Source: Burkholderiales bacterium
Lineage (GTDB): Bacteria; Pseudomonadota; Gammaproteobacteria; Burkholderiales; Ga0077523
Assembly (NCBI GenBank): GCA_022843925.1
Contig: JALHMS010000031.1
Coordinates: 1 to 51,889 of the forward strand
DNA: 51,889 nucleotides
Reading direction: 5' to 3'
The notes beneath the pieces were generated by a model, which did not search any database, was not told where the DNA came from, and saw only the letters and a program-made list of their open reading frames with translations. The position numbers and the translations under genes were made by a program. Below, piece after piece: positions 9,803 to 21,102 of the stretch. Numbering within the stretch: position 1 is the first letter of the stretch; each line of letters begins with the position of its first letter.

Positions 9803-12800
9803 TCAGGCCGCAACTCTGGCGTCCACACCCTCGAGGCGATCCTCGAGTTCCTCGCCCGCGCGCCGAAGCGCCTCGAGCACCGAAGGTTCGGGCGTCCAGT
9901 AGCGACGCTCGTGGGCCTCCAGCAGCCGGTTCGCCACCTTGGCGGAGGCTGTCGGGTTCAACGCTGCGATCCGTTCGCGCATCTCGGGGTCGAGCACGAA
10001 CGTTTCGGTGAGCTTCTGATACACCCAGGGCGCGACCTGTCCGGTCGTCGCCGACCAGCCCATGGTGTTGGTGACGTGCACCTCGATCTGGCGCACGCCC
10101 TCGTAGCCGTGGGCGAGCATGCCCTCGTACCACTTCGGATTCAGCACGCGGGTGCGGGTCTCGAGGGCGACCTGCTCGGAGAGCGTGCGCACGGTGCCGT
10201 CGCCCTTCGTCTGGTCGCCGATGTAGACCGGCGCGATCTCGGCATCGGCGCCCTTCGCGCGCTTCACGGCGCGGCTGATGCCGCCCAGCGTGTCGAAGTA
10301 GGTGTCGATCGTCGTGACGCCGAGTTCCACGGAGTCGAGGTTCTGGTACGCGAGCTGGACGCTGGCGAGCACGGTCTCCAGCAGCGCCTTCTGCTGCACG
10401 GGCCGGCCGGTGCGGCCGTACGCGAAGCCCTTGCGGCGCGTGTAGGTCTCGGCGAGTTCGTCCTCGTCGTCCCAGCGGCTGTTGTCGACGAGATGGTTCA
10501 CGTTCGAACCGTAGGCACCCTCGGCGTTGCCGAAGACCCGTAGGGACGCCGTCTCGAGATCGCATCCGTTCGCGGCGACGTAGGCGAGCGCGTGGCGGCG
10601 GACGAAGTTGAACTCCTCGGGCTCATCGGCGCTCGCCGCGAGGAAACAGGCCTCGGCCAGCAGGCGGATCTGCAGGGGCAGCAGATCGCGGAAGATGCCG
10701 GACAGCGTGATCACGACGTCGACGCGCGGCCGGCCGAGCTGTTCGAGCGGGATCAGTTCGGCACCCGCGAGACGGCCGTAGCTGTCGAAGCGCGGCTTGG
10801 CACCGAGCAGGGCCAGGGCCTGCGCGATCGGCGCGCCCTCGGTCTTCAGGTTGTCGGTGCCCCACAGCACGAGCGCGATGGTCTCGGGGAAGCCGTGCCC
10901 ATCGGCGGCGTGCCGTTCCAGCAGGCGCTCGGCCTGGCGCGCACCGTCCTGGACCGCGAAGGCGCTCGGGATGCGGAACGGATCGAAGCCGTGCAGATTG
11001 CGTCCGGTGGGGAGGATCTCCGGCGTGCGGAGCAGATCGCCGCCGGGCGCGGGGCGGATGAACCGACCGTCGAGCGCCTGGAGGATGCCGGCGATCTCGT
11101 GATCGCGGGAGAGCAGCGCGTCGGTGGACGCCAGTTCGCGCAGCAGGGCGAGCGATGCGTCGTCGGCGGTCATGCCGCCGGCGGCGAGGGCGGCCTCGGG
11201 GGACTTCCCGGCGACGATGGCCTCGATCGCCGTGCGTGCCGGATGCGCGCCGTGGGACGCCTCGGCCAGCGACAGCAGCATGTCGACGCGTTCGGCGACC
11301 GACGGGGCGCGGCCGACGACGTGCAGGCCGTAGGGGATGAGCGAGTACTCGAGTTCGAGGACGGCCTCGCCGAGCTTCGTCACTTTCGCCGAGGCATCGT
11401 CGCCCCAGGCGGGCTCGGCCTTGGCGAGGTCGAGGTCCGCGGCCTGCGCCTGGATGAGCACGGCGAGTTCGACGCGCTCGTGGTCGGACTCCGGTGCCAG
11501 ACCGCGCCAGCGCTCGATGGAGGCCTTGAGATCGATCAGGCCGCGATACAGGCCGGCCTGCGCCACGGGCGGGGTCAGATAGCTGATGAGCGTGGCGGCG
11601 GCGCGGCGCTTGGCGATCGCACCCTCGGACGGGTTGTTCGACGCGTAGAGGTAGAAGTTCGGCAGGTCGCCGATGAGGCGCTCGGGCCAGCAGGCGCCGG
11701 ACATGCCGGACTGCTTGCCGGGCATGAACTCGAGCGCGCCGTGGGTCCCGAAGTGCAGCACCGCGTGCGCCGCGAAGTCCTCACGCAGCCAGCGGTAGAA
11801 GGCGGAGAACGCGTGGGTCGGGGCGAAGCCGCGCTCGAACAGCAGACGCATCGGGTCGCCCTCGTAGCCGAACGCGGGCTGGATGCCGACGAAGACATTG
11901 CCGAAGCGCTCGCCCAGCACGAAGATCGACGCGCCGTCGCTCTGCTCGCGGCCCGGCGCGGGGCCCCACTGGGCTTCGATCTCGGGCAGCCAGCGCTCGC
12001 GCCGGACGTGATCGTCGACCGGGATCCGTGCGTGGACGTTCGCGGTGGCGCCGAAGCGCGCGGCGTTGCCTTGGATGATGCGGTCGCGCAGTTCGTCGAC
12101 CGTGGCGGGCACATCCACGGTGTATCCCTCGCGCTTCATGGCGAGCATGGTGTTGTGCAGCGACTCGAACACCGAGAGGAACGCTGCGGTGCCGGTGTTG
12201 CCCGCGTTCGGCGGGAAGTTGAAGAGGATCGCGGCGACCTTGCGGTTCGCGCGCTCGGCGCGGCGCAGTGCCACGAGCCGGCTCACGCGGGCGGACAGCG
12301 CATCGGCGCGCTCCGGGCACACCTGCATGTCGTGGTCGTTGTCGCTGTCGGCGAAGTCGCAGCCGCGGTGGCATCCCGTGCACTTCGTGTGCGCGCCGTC
12401 GGCCCGGCCGCCGTACACCATGGGGGCAGTGGATCCGTCCAGTTCGGGGATGGCCACCATCATCGTGCTCTCGACGGGCAGCAGCCCGCGCTCGGAGCCG
12501 CCCCACTGCTGCAGCGTCTGGAACTCGACGGGATGCACGGCGAGGTACGGGACGTCGAGCCTCGCCATGATGTCCTCGGCGGCGCGCGAGTCGTTGTACG
12601 CCGGCCCGCCCACGAGCGAGAAGCCGGTGAGCGACACGACGGCATCGACCGTGACACGACCACCCTGGATGAAGAACTGTTCGATGGCGGGCCGGGAATC
12701 GAGCCCCGTCGCGAAGGCCGGCACGACGCGCAGTCCGCGCGCTTCGAGCGCCGTGATCACGCCGTCGTAGTGGCCGGTGTTGCCCGCGAGGAGATACGAG

Positions 12801-13579
12801 CGCATCAGAAGCAGGCCGACGGTGCCGTTCTTGCCGGCAGTGGCCACGGAGGGCAGCGTCAGCGTGTCTTCCGACATGCGCTTCGGCATGCGGGGGTGGT
12901 AGATGCCGACCTCGGGGTACTCGACCGGCGGACGCACCCGCACGACGCCGCGGAGTGCGCGCCTCGGGCCATCGGCGTAGCGGTCCACGAGGAACTGGAC
13001 CATGCCGACCATGTTCTCTTCCGAACCGGCGAGCCAGTACTGCAGCGTCAGGAAGTAGGCACGGACGTCCTGCGCAGTGCCGGGGATGAAGCGCAGCAGC
13101 TGCGGGATGCGGCGGAGCATCTTCATCTGCTTGGCGCCTTCGGAGGCGCCGTGTTTCTTCTCGCCGGCCTTCCCGCGCAGACGCTTCAGGAGCGCCATCG
13201 GACCGCTGACGGTGCCGTCCATGCTGAACCGGCCCATGCGGGTGAGGCGCATCACCTCGGACGCACTCATCGCACACACCATGGCATCGCAATGATCGCG
13301 CCGCGCCCGCAGCGCGGGCAGCACCGGGAGGAAGTGATCCTCCATGAACAGCATCGTGGCGATGATGATGTCACCGGCGGCGATATCCGCGCGGCAGCGT
13401 TCGAGGGCCTCGGGGTCGTCGCTCCATTCCGACGCAGCGTGGACGCTCAGCGAGAGCCCGGGCATCTCGCGCGACAGCGTGGAGCGACCCCGCCCCATGG
13501 CGCTCAGCGCGTGGCTGTCCATCGTGACGATCACGACGCGCATCGGCGTCGGATCAACGGCCGAAGTGGGCTTTGGCAT
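9803..13579 (-). CDS. bchH: Magnesium chelatase subunit H
   Basis: BchH is the large porphyrin-binding subunit of Mg chelatase (CobN/BchH family). The frame gives 1258 residues from the ATG at 13579, beginning [21 protein letters not shown]. This start overlaps the 3' end of bchB by 26 bases. Met13 at 13543, 10 bases after the bchB stop, is a plausible alternative, and neither has a strong ribosome site. The frame stays open upstream through part of bchB, which I treat as an artefact. The product contains [20 protein letters not shown] near the middle and the conserved C-terminal [15 protein letters not shown]. Length fits the family. Confidence 0.96.
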   Translation of the reverse strand: MPKPTSAVDPTPMRVVIVTMDSHALSAMGRGRSTLSREMPGLSLSVHAASEWSDDPEALERCRADIAAGDIIIATMLFMEDHFLPVLPALRARRDHCDAMVCAMSASEVMRLTRMGRFSMDGTVSGPMALLKRLRGKAGEKKHGASEGAKQMKMLRRIPQLLRFIPGTAQDVRAYFLTLQYWLAGSEENMVGMVQFLVDRYADGPRRALRGVVRVRPPVEYPEVGIYHPRMPKRMSEDTLTLPSVATAGKNGTVGLLLMRSYLLAGNTGHYDGVITALEARGLRVVPAFATGLDSRPAIEQFFIQGGRVTVDAVVSLTGFSLVGGPAYNDSRAAEDIMARLDVPYLAVHPVEFQTLQQWGGSERGLLPVESTMMVAIPELDGSTAPMVYGGRADGAHTKCTGCHRGCDFADSDNDHDMQVCPERADALSARVSRLVALRRAERANRKVAAILFNFPPNAGNTGTAAFLSVFESLHNTMLAMKREGYTVDVPATVDELRDRIIQGNAARFGATANVHARIPVDDHVRRERWLPEIEAQWGPAPGREQSDGASIFVLGERFGNVFVGIQPAFGYEGDPMRLLFERGFAPTHAFSAFYRWLREDFAAHAVLHFGTHGALEFMPGKQSGMSGACWPERLIGDLPNFYLYASNNPSEGAIAKRRAAATLISYLTPPVAQAGLYRGLIDLKASIERWRGLAPESDHERVELAVLIQAQAADLDLAKAEPAWGDDASAKVTKLGEAVLELEYSLIPYGLHVVGRAPSVAERVDMLLSLAEASHGAHPARTAIEAIVAGKSPEAALAAGGMTADDASLALLRELASTDALLSRDHEIAGILQALDGRFIRPAPGGDLLRTPEILPTGRNLHGFDPFRIPSAFAVQDGARQAERLLERHAADGHGFPETIALVLWGTDNLKTEGAPIAQALALLGAKPRFDSYGRLAGAELIPLEQLGRPRVDVVITLSGIFRDLLPLQIRLLAEACFLAASADEPEEFNFVRRHALAYVAANGCDLETASLRVFGNAEGAYGSNVNHLVDNSRWDDEDELAETYTRRKGFAYGRTGRPVQQKALLETVLASVQLAYQNLDSVELGVTTIDTYFDTLGGISRAVKRAKGADAEIAPVYIGDQTKGDGTVRTLSEQVALETRTRVLNPKWYEGMLAHGYEGVRQIEVHVTNTMGWSATTGQVAPWVYQKLTETFVLDPEMRERIAALNPTASAKVANRLLEAHERRYWTPEPSVLEALRRAGEELEDRLEGVDARVAA

Positions 13580-15248
13580 CGTAGAGCGTCTCCACGGTAA
13601 TGGTCTTGACGCCGCGCTCGTGGGCGAAGCGTTCGGTGTTCCGACGGGCCTTGCCGCGGACGAAGAAGGGGATCTTGCGGAGTTCCCGCTCGGCTTCGGC
13701 CGCCCATGGGACGGTGGCATCGGTTGCCGCGGCCTGCTCTGCCGCGGCGGGTGCTTCCACGATCGCGGCAACGGACCCGGACGCAGGTTCCATCGCCACG
13801 GATTCGTGTGTCGCGGCAACCGGCGCGACGGCTGCGGGGGCAGCCTCCGATCCGGTGACCCTCGCTTCGGTGGCGGCACCCAGATGCGACGGGGGCGCGT
13901 CGTCGTGGAATTCGAAGTCGTCGCGGAACATCTGCAGCAGGTGCTCCTCGAGACCCATCACCAGCGGATGGACCCAGGCATCGAAGAGCACGTTGGCGCC
14001 CTCGAAACCGAACACCGGGCTGTAGCGCGCCGGGACGTCCTGCACGTGCATCGGTGTGGAGATCACGGCGCAGGCAATGCCGAGCCGCTTCGCGATGTGC
14101 CGTTCCATCTGCGTACCGAGCACCAGTTCCGGTGCGGCGTCCGCGATGGCCTTCTCGACTTCGAGATAGTCGTCGGTGATGAGCGGCTCGACGCCGTGGA
14201 GGCGGGCGGCGTCGCGCACGGGCCGGGCGAGTTCGCGGCTGTAGGTGCCCAGGCCGACGACGGTGAACCCCATCTCCTCGGCCGCGATCCGGGCGGCCGC
14301 GACGGCGTGGGTGGCATCGCCGAAGATGAACACGCGCTTGCCGGTGAGGTAGGTGGAGTCGACGGAACGGGCGTACCAGGCGAGGCGCGATTTCGAGGAA
14401 TCGAATCCCGCGGCACCGGGGCGCTCGCGGCCCAGGACCGGCGCCGCGTCGACACCGGCGAGCGCTGCGACCTCCGCCACGAATTCGCGCGTGGCCGAGA
14501 GCCCCATCGGAACCGTCTTCGCACAGGGCATGCCGAATGTGCGCTGCAGCCAGGCGGCCGTGATGCCGGAGATCTCCGGATACAGATCGATGTTGAAGTC
14601 GGCGTCGGGAAGACGGGCGATGTCCTCCGGCGTCGCGTTGAGCGGCACCACCGCGTTCACGTCGATGCCGAGTTCACCGAGCAGGCGGGTGATCTCGACG
14701 ACGTCGTCGCGGCAGCGGAAGCCGAGGACCGTCGGACCGAGCAGATTGGCGCTGGGCCGGCGCTGCGGATCACGCGCGGGTCGCGGCGTGCCGGGCGCGG
14801 GGATACGGTGCGCGAGCAGCCGGCGCACCAACTGGTAGAGGGTCTCGGCGGCGCCCCAGTTCTCTTTCTTGGAGTACGAGGGAAGCTCCAGCGGCACGAC
14901 GGGGATCGGGAGGTTCATGCCCTGGACCAGGGTGCCGGCCTGATCCTGCAGCAGTTCCGCAGTGCAGGACTCGCCGACCAGCAGCGCGCGCGGCTTGAAG
15001 CGGTCGACGGCCTCGGCCGCGGCCCGCGTCACGAGTTCGGCGGTGCTGCCGCCGAGATCGCGGGCCTGGAACGTCGTGTAGGTGACCGGGGGGCGGCGAT
15101 CGCGCCGTTCGATCATCGTGAAGAGCAGGTCCGCGTAGGTGTCGCCCTGGGGGGCGTGGAGCACGTAGTGCACGCCCTCCATCGAGGTCGCGATGCGCAT
15201 GGCGCCGACGTGGGGCGGGCCTTCGTAGGTCCAGAGGGTCAGTTGCAT
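13554..15248 (-). CDS. bchB: Light-independent protochlorophyllide reductase subunit B
   Basis: BchB forms the catalytic heterotetramer with BchN that reduces ring D of protochlorophyllide. The 564-residue product begins [20 protein letters not shown]. It has Asp36, the residue that in characterised enzymes provides the unusual non-Cys ligand of the NB cluster. The C-terminal region after about residue 450 contains an Ala-rich, low-complexity linker ([32 protein letters not shown]). The conserved small domain follows ([21 protein letters not shown]), a layout common in proteobacterial BchB. The start lies 84 bases downstream of bchN, across a short tandem repeat. Confidence 0.97.
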   Translation of the reverse strand: MQLTLWTYEGPPHVGAMRIATSMEGVHYVLHAPQGDTYADLLFTMIERRDRRPPVTYTTFQARDLGGSTAELVTRAAAEAVDRFKPRALLVGESCTAELLQDQAGTLVQGMNLPIPVVPLELPSYSKKENWGAAETLYQLVRRLLAHRIPAPGTPRPARDPQRRPSANLLGPTVLGFRCRDDVVEITRLLGELGIDVNAVVPLNATPEDIARLPDADFNIDLYPEISGITAAWLQRTFGMPCAKTVPMGLSATREFVAEVAALAGVDAAPVLGRERPGAAGFDSSKSRLAWYARSVDSTYLTGKRVFIFGDATHAVAAARIAAEEMGFTVVGLGTYSRELARPVRDAARLHGVEPLITDDYLEVEKAIADAAPELVLGTQMERHIAKRLGIACAVISTPMHVQDVPARYSPVFGFEGANVLFDAWVHPLVMGLEEHLLQMFRDDFEFHDDAPPSHLGAATEARVTGSEAAPAAVAPVAATHESVAMEPASGSVAAIVEAPAAAEQAAATDATVPWAAEAERELRKIPFFVRGKARRNTERFAHERGVKTITVETLYDAKAHFGR

Positions 15249-15284
15249 GGCAGCCTCATGTGCATCGTGCGCCCGGGCATCGAT

Positions 15285-17212
<1,928 letters not shown>

Positions 17213-17223
17213 CTTTCGTTTAC

Positions 17224-17239
17224 GTCAATCGCACTTGAC
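17224..17239. promoter_or_regulatory. Inverted repeat GTCAA-N6-TTGAC
   Basis: A perfect dyad of 5-base half-sites, GTCAA (17224-17228) and TTGAC (17235-17239), separated by six bases. It lies just upstream of the bchF -35 box. The half-sites resemble those of FNR/CRP-type sites but the spacing is not canonical, so the binding protein is unknown. Confidence 0.5.
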
Positions 17240-17261
17240 AACTTTTTGCGGTTGTACGAAA

Positions 17262-17278
17262 TTCTCGTCAGACGAGAA
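17262..17278. promoter_or_regulatory. Perfect palindrome TTCTCGTCAGACGAGAA
   Basis: Two 8-base arms around a single central A, located between the divergent bchF and ppaA genes. Its size and symmetry suit a dimeric regulator. It does not match the PpsR consensus. Confidence 0.5.
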
Positions 17279-17418
17279 GTCACGGGTGTACTCTCCCCGG
17301 ACGTGAGCCATCCGAAGTGGATGGATCGATCCTGAAATGATCCGAAGCGCAAGCTCGGACGGAGCAACACAGCACGGATCGGCGCGCAGACAAGAACTGT
17401 TCGCTAACTTTCGCGCAT

Positions 17419-18414
17419 ATGTCGATGTTGCCGCTGGGGGGGAAGCCCATGGATGGCCTGAGACACCGGATTCTGGAAAGCGCGGGCGAACAGAAGGGCG
17501 ACGCCGATCGTTCTCGCAAGCCTGCCGTCGTCGAGCGTGGCGCAGAGCAGGGCGCCCGCAACGCGCGCACCGACATCCACAAACAACACAGTGGCATTGC
17601 CAGCACGATCGAATTCGAGATCGTGCCCCGGCTGGTGCTGGCGCATCGCACCGGCTTCACTGCCGGCGCATCGGGAGGCGCATCGGGAGGCGCATCGGGA
17701 GGCTTGGGTGAAGCCCTGGCCACCGGGATCAACGGACTCGACTGGCGGCCCGGCACCGAACAGGTGGCGGAGTTCTCGCAGATCGTCCTGGCTCGCGATG
17801 TGGCCGACGCCTTCGCCTACATCGAGGGCCTTCGCAGTCGCGGCACCTCGCTGGAAGCCATCTATCTGGACCTGCTCGCGCCGTCGGCGCGATACCTCGG
17901 CGATCTCTGGGAGGAGGACCTCGCGGACTTCACCGCAGTGACGGTGGGGTTGTGGCGCCTTCAGCAGATCGTCCGGGACCTGGGCTCCTCTTTCGTGCAG
18001 GAGTCCGATCAACGGGAACAGGGACGCCGGCTCCTCCTCGCTCCGGGCATGGGGGAGCAGCACAGCTTCGGGCTCTTCATGGTCGGGGAGTTCTTCCGCC
18101 GTGCCGGCTGGGACGTCTGGGCGCAGGGCGCCTCCACGTCCGACGAACTCGTCGAGATCGTGCGCCGGGAATGGTTTGCAGTGATCGGCCTGTCGGTGGC
18201 CTGTGAATCGCATCTCGAAGGACTGGCGTCGGTGATTCTTCGCCTGCGCCGCGCTTCACGCAATCGCAGTGTGGGTATCATGGTGGGCGGTCGCGCCTTT
18301 TCCGAGCATCCCGAATTCGTCGCCCTGGTCGGCGCGGACGCGTCCGCGGTCGACGGGAGGCAGGCATGTCTACAGGCCGAAAGCCTGCTCGCCATGCTCG
18401 CGCGCCGCTGCTGA
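17419..18414 (+). CDS. ppaA: B12-binding photosynthesis antirepressor PpaA/AerR
   Basis: PpaA/AerR binds cobalamin and antagonises the repressor PpsR/CrtJ in a light-dependent way. The 331-residue product has a helical region (about 105-185, HLLAPSARYLGDLWEEDLADFTAVTVGL-like) and a Rossmann-type B12 domain. His215 lies in GEQHSFG, the position corresponding to the cobalamin-contacting His of AerR. GLSVACESHLEGL and GIMVGGRAF also match the family. It is divergent from bchF and 67 bases upstream of ppsR, the usual pairing. The start is uncertain: ATG at 17419 has no ribosome site, while Met11 (17449) follows GGGGGGAA. An in-frame 12-base repeat (17668-17703) encodes GASGG copies in the linker. 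Confidence 0.92.
   Translation: MSMLPLGGKPMDGLRHRILESAGEQKGDADRSRKPAVVERGAEQGARNARTDIHKQHSGIASTIEFEIVPRLVLAHRTGFTAGASGGASGGASGGLGEALATGINGLDWRPGTEQVAEFSQIVLARDVADAFAYIEGLRSRGTSLEAIYLDLLAPSARYLGDLWEEDLADFTAVTVGLWRLQQIVRDLGSSFVQESDQREQGRRLLLAPGMGEQHSFGLFMVGEFFRRAGWDVWAQGASTSDELVEIVRREWFAVIGLSVACESHLEGLASVILRLRRASRNRSVGIMVGGRAFSEHPEFVALVGADASAVDGRQACLQAESLLAMLARRC
17668..17703 (+). repeat. 12-bp in-frame tandem repeat in ppaA
   Basis: Three identical copies of GCATCGGGAGGC encode (ASGG)3 at residues 84-95, a flexible linker between the N-terminal extension and the helical/B12 domains. Copies are identical, suggesting recent slippage and likely strain-to-strain length variation. Confidence 0.85.
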
Positions 18415-18481
18415 CCACCAATCCTCCGAACACGGGCGTGGCCCCCTGGAGTGGCCCTCGCCTGCATGGGTTTTTGCCAAC

Positions 18482-19906
18482 GTGAAACGCTTCAAATCCC
18501 CGAAGAGAACGCTGGGGGACCTGGATGCCGAAGCCGCCGGCGCGCTGATCACAGCCGCTGCGGACGTGACCCTCATCATCGACGCGAAGGGTGTCATTCG
18601 CGACATGGCCTTCGGTAGCGACGAACTTGCCAGGGAACTCAACGGGGCCGGCCAGTGGATCGGCCAGCCCTGGGTGGACACCGTGGCGTCGGATTCCCGA
18701 TCGAAGGTGGAATCCCTCATCGACGAAGCCCGGAACAACGCCGAAACCCGCTGGCGCCAGGTGAACCATGCCTCCGCCCGCGGAGGGGACATTCCGGTGC
18801 TCTACTCGACGATGCAACTGGGCCGCACCCAGCGCATGGTCGCCGTCGGCCGGGACCTCCGTGCGATCGCGACTCTTCAGCAACGGCTTGTGGACGCCCA
18901 GCAATCCATGGAACGCGATTACTGGCGGCTGCGACACGCCGAGACACGGTATCGGCTGCTGTTCCAGATGGCCTCCGAGGCGGTGCTGATCGTCGACTCC
19001 GCCACCCAGAAGATCGTCGAGGCGAACCCCGCCGCCGATCATCTCTTCGGTGAGGGTGGACGCCCCGTGGTGGGCCGCATGTTTCCGCAGGGTCTGGACG
19101 CCGAGAGCACCGAGGGCATCCAGCTCGTGCTGGCGCGGGTCCGCAGTTCCGGCCGCGCCGACGATGTGCGCGTGCGTCTGGCCGATGGTCGCCACGAGAT
19201 CCTGATGTCCGCCTTCCTGTTCCGGCAGGAGGACTCTTCGTTCTTCCTGGTCAGGCTCGCGTCCCCGGAGCGCCATCAGGCCGGCTCCGGTGTGGGCGAG
19301 CAGTCGAAGCTGCTGGAACTCGTCCGCAGCACACCCGATGGCTTCGTGGTCACCGGCCCCGACGGGCGCATCCTTTCGGCGAACCGGGCCTTCCTGGACC
19401 TCGCGCAGATCGCGAACGAGGAACAGGCGCAGGGCGAATCCCTCGATCGCTGGCTGGGACGCCCCGGCGTCGACCTCAACGTGATGATCGCCAATCTGCG
19501 CCAGCATGGATCGCTGCGGCTGTTCGCGACCACCCTGCGCGGCGAGTACGGCTACGTGGCCGAGGTCGAGATCTCGGCAGTGTCGGTGATGGATGGCGAT
19601 CAGCAATGCTGCGGCTTCATGATCCGCAACGTCGGCCCGAGGGTGTCCCCCGATGGCCGACCCGGCCGGGAACTGCCGCGATCCGTGGAGCAGCTCACCG
19701 AGCTCGTCGGGCGCGTCTCGCTGAAGGAGATGGTCCGCGAGGCCACCGATGTCATCGAACGTCTCTGCATCGAGGCTGCGCTCGAGCTGACCGGCGACAA
19801 CCGGGCATCGGCGGCCGAGATGCTGGGGCTTTCCCGGCAGAGCCTGTATGTGAAGCTGCGGCGCTACGGTCTCGGTGACCTCACCCCGGACGGCGCGAAG
19901 GCCTGA
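18482..19906 (+). CDS. ppsR: Photosynthesis gene repressor PpsR/CrtJ
   Basis: PpsR is the oxygen- and redox-responsive repressor of bch, crt and puc genes. The 474-residue product starts at a GTG (MKRFKSPKRTLGDLDAEAA), where family similarity begins. The frame is open upstream but that part overlaps ppaA. It has an N-terminal PAS-like domain, a coiled Q-linker (QQRLVDAQQSMERDYWRLR), two PAS domains (about 150-260 and 275-395) and a Fis-type helix-turn-helix at the C-terminus (SAAEMLGLSRQSLYVKLRRYGL). Cys429, just before the HTH, matches the regulatory cysteine of characterised PpsR. No strong ribosome site precedes the GTG, so coupling to ppaA is possible. Confidence 0.94.
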   Translation: MKRFKSPKRTLGDLDAEAAGALITAAADVTLIIDAKGVIRDMAFGSDELARELNGAGQWIGQPWVDTVASDSRSKVESLIDEARNNAETRWRQVNHASARGGDIPVLYSTMQLGRTQRMVAVGRDLRAIATLQQRLVDAQQSMERDYWRLRHAETRYRLLFQMASEAVLIVDSATQKIVEANPAADHLFGEGGRPVVGRMFPQGLDAESTEGIQLVLARVRSSGRADDVRVRLADGRHEILMSAFLFRQEDSSFFLVRLASPERHQAGSGVGEQSKLLELVRSTPDGFVVTGPDGRILSANRAFLDLAQIANEEQAQGESLDRWLGRPGVDLNVMIANLRQHGSLRLFATTLRGEYGYVAEVEISAVSVMDGDQQCCGFMIRNVGPRVSPDGRPGRELPRSVEQLTELVGRVSLKEMVREATDVIERLCIEAALELTGDNRASAAEMLGLSRQSLYVKLRRYGLGDLTPDGAKA

Positions 19907-19923
19907 GCGTTCGTTCGGATGAT

Positions 19924-19950
19924 CCGCAGTGAGGGGTTTCCCTCACGCGG
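19924..19950 (+). terminator. Hairpin after ppsR
   Basis: GTGAGGG (19929-19935) pairs with CCCTCAC (19940-19946) around GTTT, and CCGC/GCGG extends the stem outside a single bulged A. There is no T-run after it. It begins 18 bases past the ppsR stop and is probably a transcription or mRNA end signal. The rest of the 284-base gap before bchG holds only the bchG promoter and operator region. Confidence 0.55.
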
Positions 19951-20143
19951 AGTAACGCCCTCCCCACTCCCCCGTTCGCTAGGCTGCATCCTATCCCCTG
20001 GAACTCGCGCGGCGCACGCCTGCGCGGACCGGTCCGCGGTCAGTCCGTCAGGCCGTGGGGATGGAGATCGGTCTTTTGCCGCGGTGACCGTATCCCTGGT
20101 TCTTCGACCGATGCCGGGCGCCAGGGCAGAACGCGGCACGGAG

Positions 20144-20174
20144 TGTCATTTTTTGTTGACACAAAATAGTGTCA
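20144..20174 (+). promoter_or_regulatory. PpsR operator and overlapping promoter upstream of bchG
   Basis: TGTCATTTTTTGTTGACA at 20144-20161 is a perfect PpsR/CrtJ site (TGT-N12-ACA, with the preferred TGTC...GACA ends). It overlaps a second dyad, TGACAC-N6-GTGTCA (20157-20174). A -35-like TTGACA (20156-20161) lies inside both, with TACCGT 17 bases further as a weak -10. This is the clearest PpsR target in the window and should silence bchG, the transporter gene, bchP and tspO under oxygen. Confidence 0.75.
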
Positions 20175-20190
20175 GGCCTACCGTTCACCC

Positions 20191-21102
20191 ATGGAACGCT
20201 CGGTCCCCACCACAAGCTCGTCCCTGCCCGCGCCCTCGGCCGTTCTCGAACTGCTGAAGCCCATCACGTGGTTTCCGCCCATGTGGGCGTTCGGTTGCGG
20301 CGTCGTGTCTGCAGGCACGCCCACCGAGGGCCGCTGGGCCGTGATCGCGGCCGGCATCGCGCTGGCGGGGCCGCTCGTCTGCGCGACGAGCCAGGCCGTG
20401 AACGACTGGTTCGATCGCCACGTGGATGCGATCAACGAACCGAACCGCCCGATTCCCTCGGGGCGCATCCCCGGCCAATGGGGACTCTGGATCGCGATCC
20501 TGTGGACGATCCTCTCCGCGGTCGTCGCGATCTCGCTGGGCCCCGTCGTCACCGTCGCCGCGGTCTGCGGGATCGTGCTCGCCTGGGCCTACAGCGCCCC
20601 GCCATTCCGGTTGAAGCGCAACGGGTGGTGGGGCAACAGCGCCGTGGCTGCCTGCTACGAAGGGTTGCCGTGGATCACGGGTGCGGCGGTGATGCTGGGC
20701 GGTGCCCTGCCCTCCGCCGAGATCCTGGTCATGGCCGCGCTCTACAGTGTCGGCGCCCACGGGATCATGACGCTGAACGACTTCAAGTCCGTCGATGGCG
20801 ATCTGCGCATGGGCATCGGCTCCCTGCCGGCGAAGCTCGGCGTCGAGGGCGCCGGGCGTGCCGCGTGTCTGTTCATGGCGCTGCCCCAGGTGGTGGTCGC
20901 CGGGCTGCTGCTGGGATGGAATCACCCGTGGCACGCCGCCGTCGTGGCGACCTCACTCGTCACTCAACTCGCCCTGATGGCGAGGCTGCTCCGATCCCCG
21001 CGTGAACTGGCCCCCTGGTACAACGGCACCGGCGTCACGCTGTACGTGCTGGGGATGCTCGTCACCGCCTTCGCGCTCCGGGCGCCCGCAGTTTCGTCGT
21101 GA
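20191..21102 (+). CDS. bchG: Bacteriochlorophyll synthase (geranylgeranyl transferase)
   Basis: BchG attaches the isoprenoid alcohol to bacteriochlorophyllide a. The 303-residue product is a UbiA-family membrane prenyltransferase with about eight helices. It has the two Asp-rich motifs expected: NDWFDRHVDAINEPNRPIPSG (about residues 70-91) and NDFKSVDGD (about 195). The ATG at 20191 directly follows the PpsR-controlled promoter; no clear ribosome site is visible. Its TGA overlaps the GTG of the next gene. Confidence 0.96.
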   Translation: MERSVPTTSSSLPAPSAVLELLKPITWFPPMWAFGCGVVSAGTPTEGRWAVIAAGIALAGPLVCATSQAVNDWFDRHVDAINEPNRPIPSGRIPGQWGLWIAILWTILSAVVAISLGPVVTVAAVCGIVLAWAYSAPPFRLKRNGWWGNSAVAACYEGLPWITGAAVMLGGALPSAEILVMAALYSVGAHGIMTLNDFKSVDGDLRMGIGSLPAKLGVEGAGRAACLFMALPQVVVAGLLLGWNHPWHAAVVATSLVTQLALMARLLRSPRELAPWYNGTGVTLYVLGMLVTAFALRAPAVSS

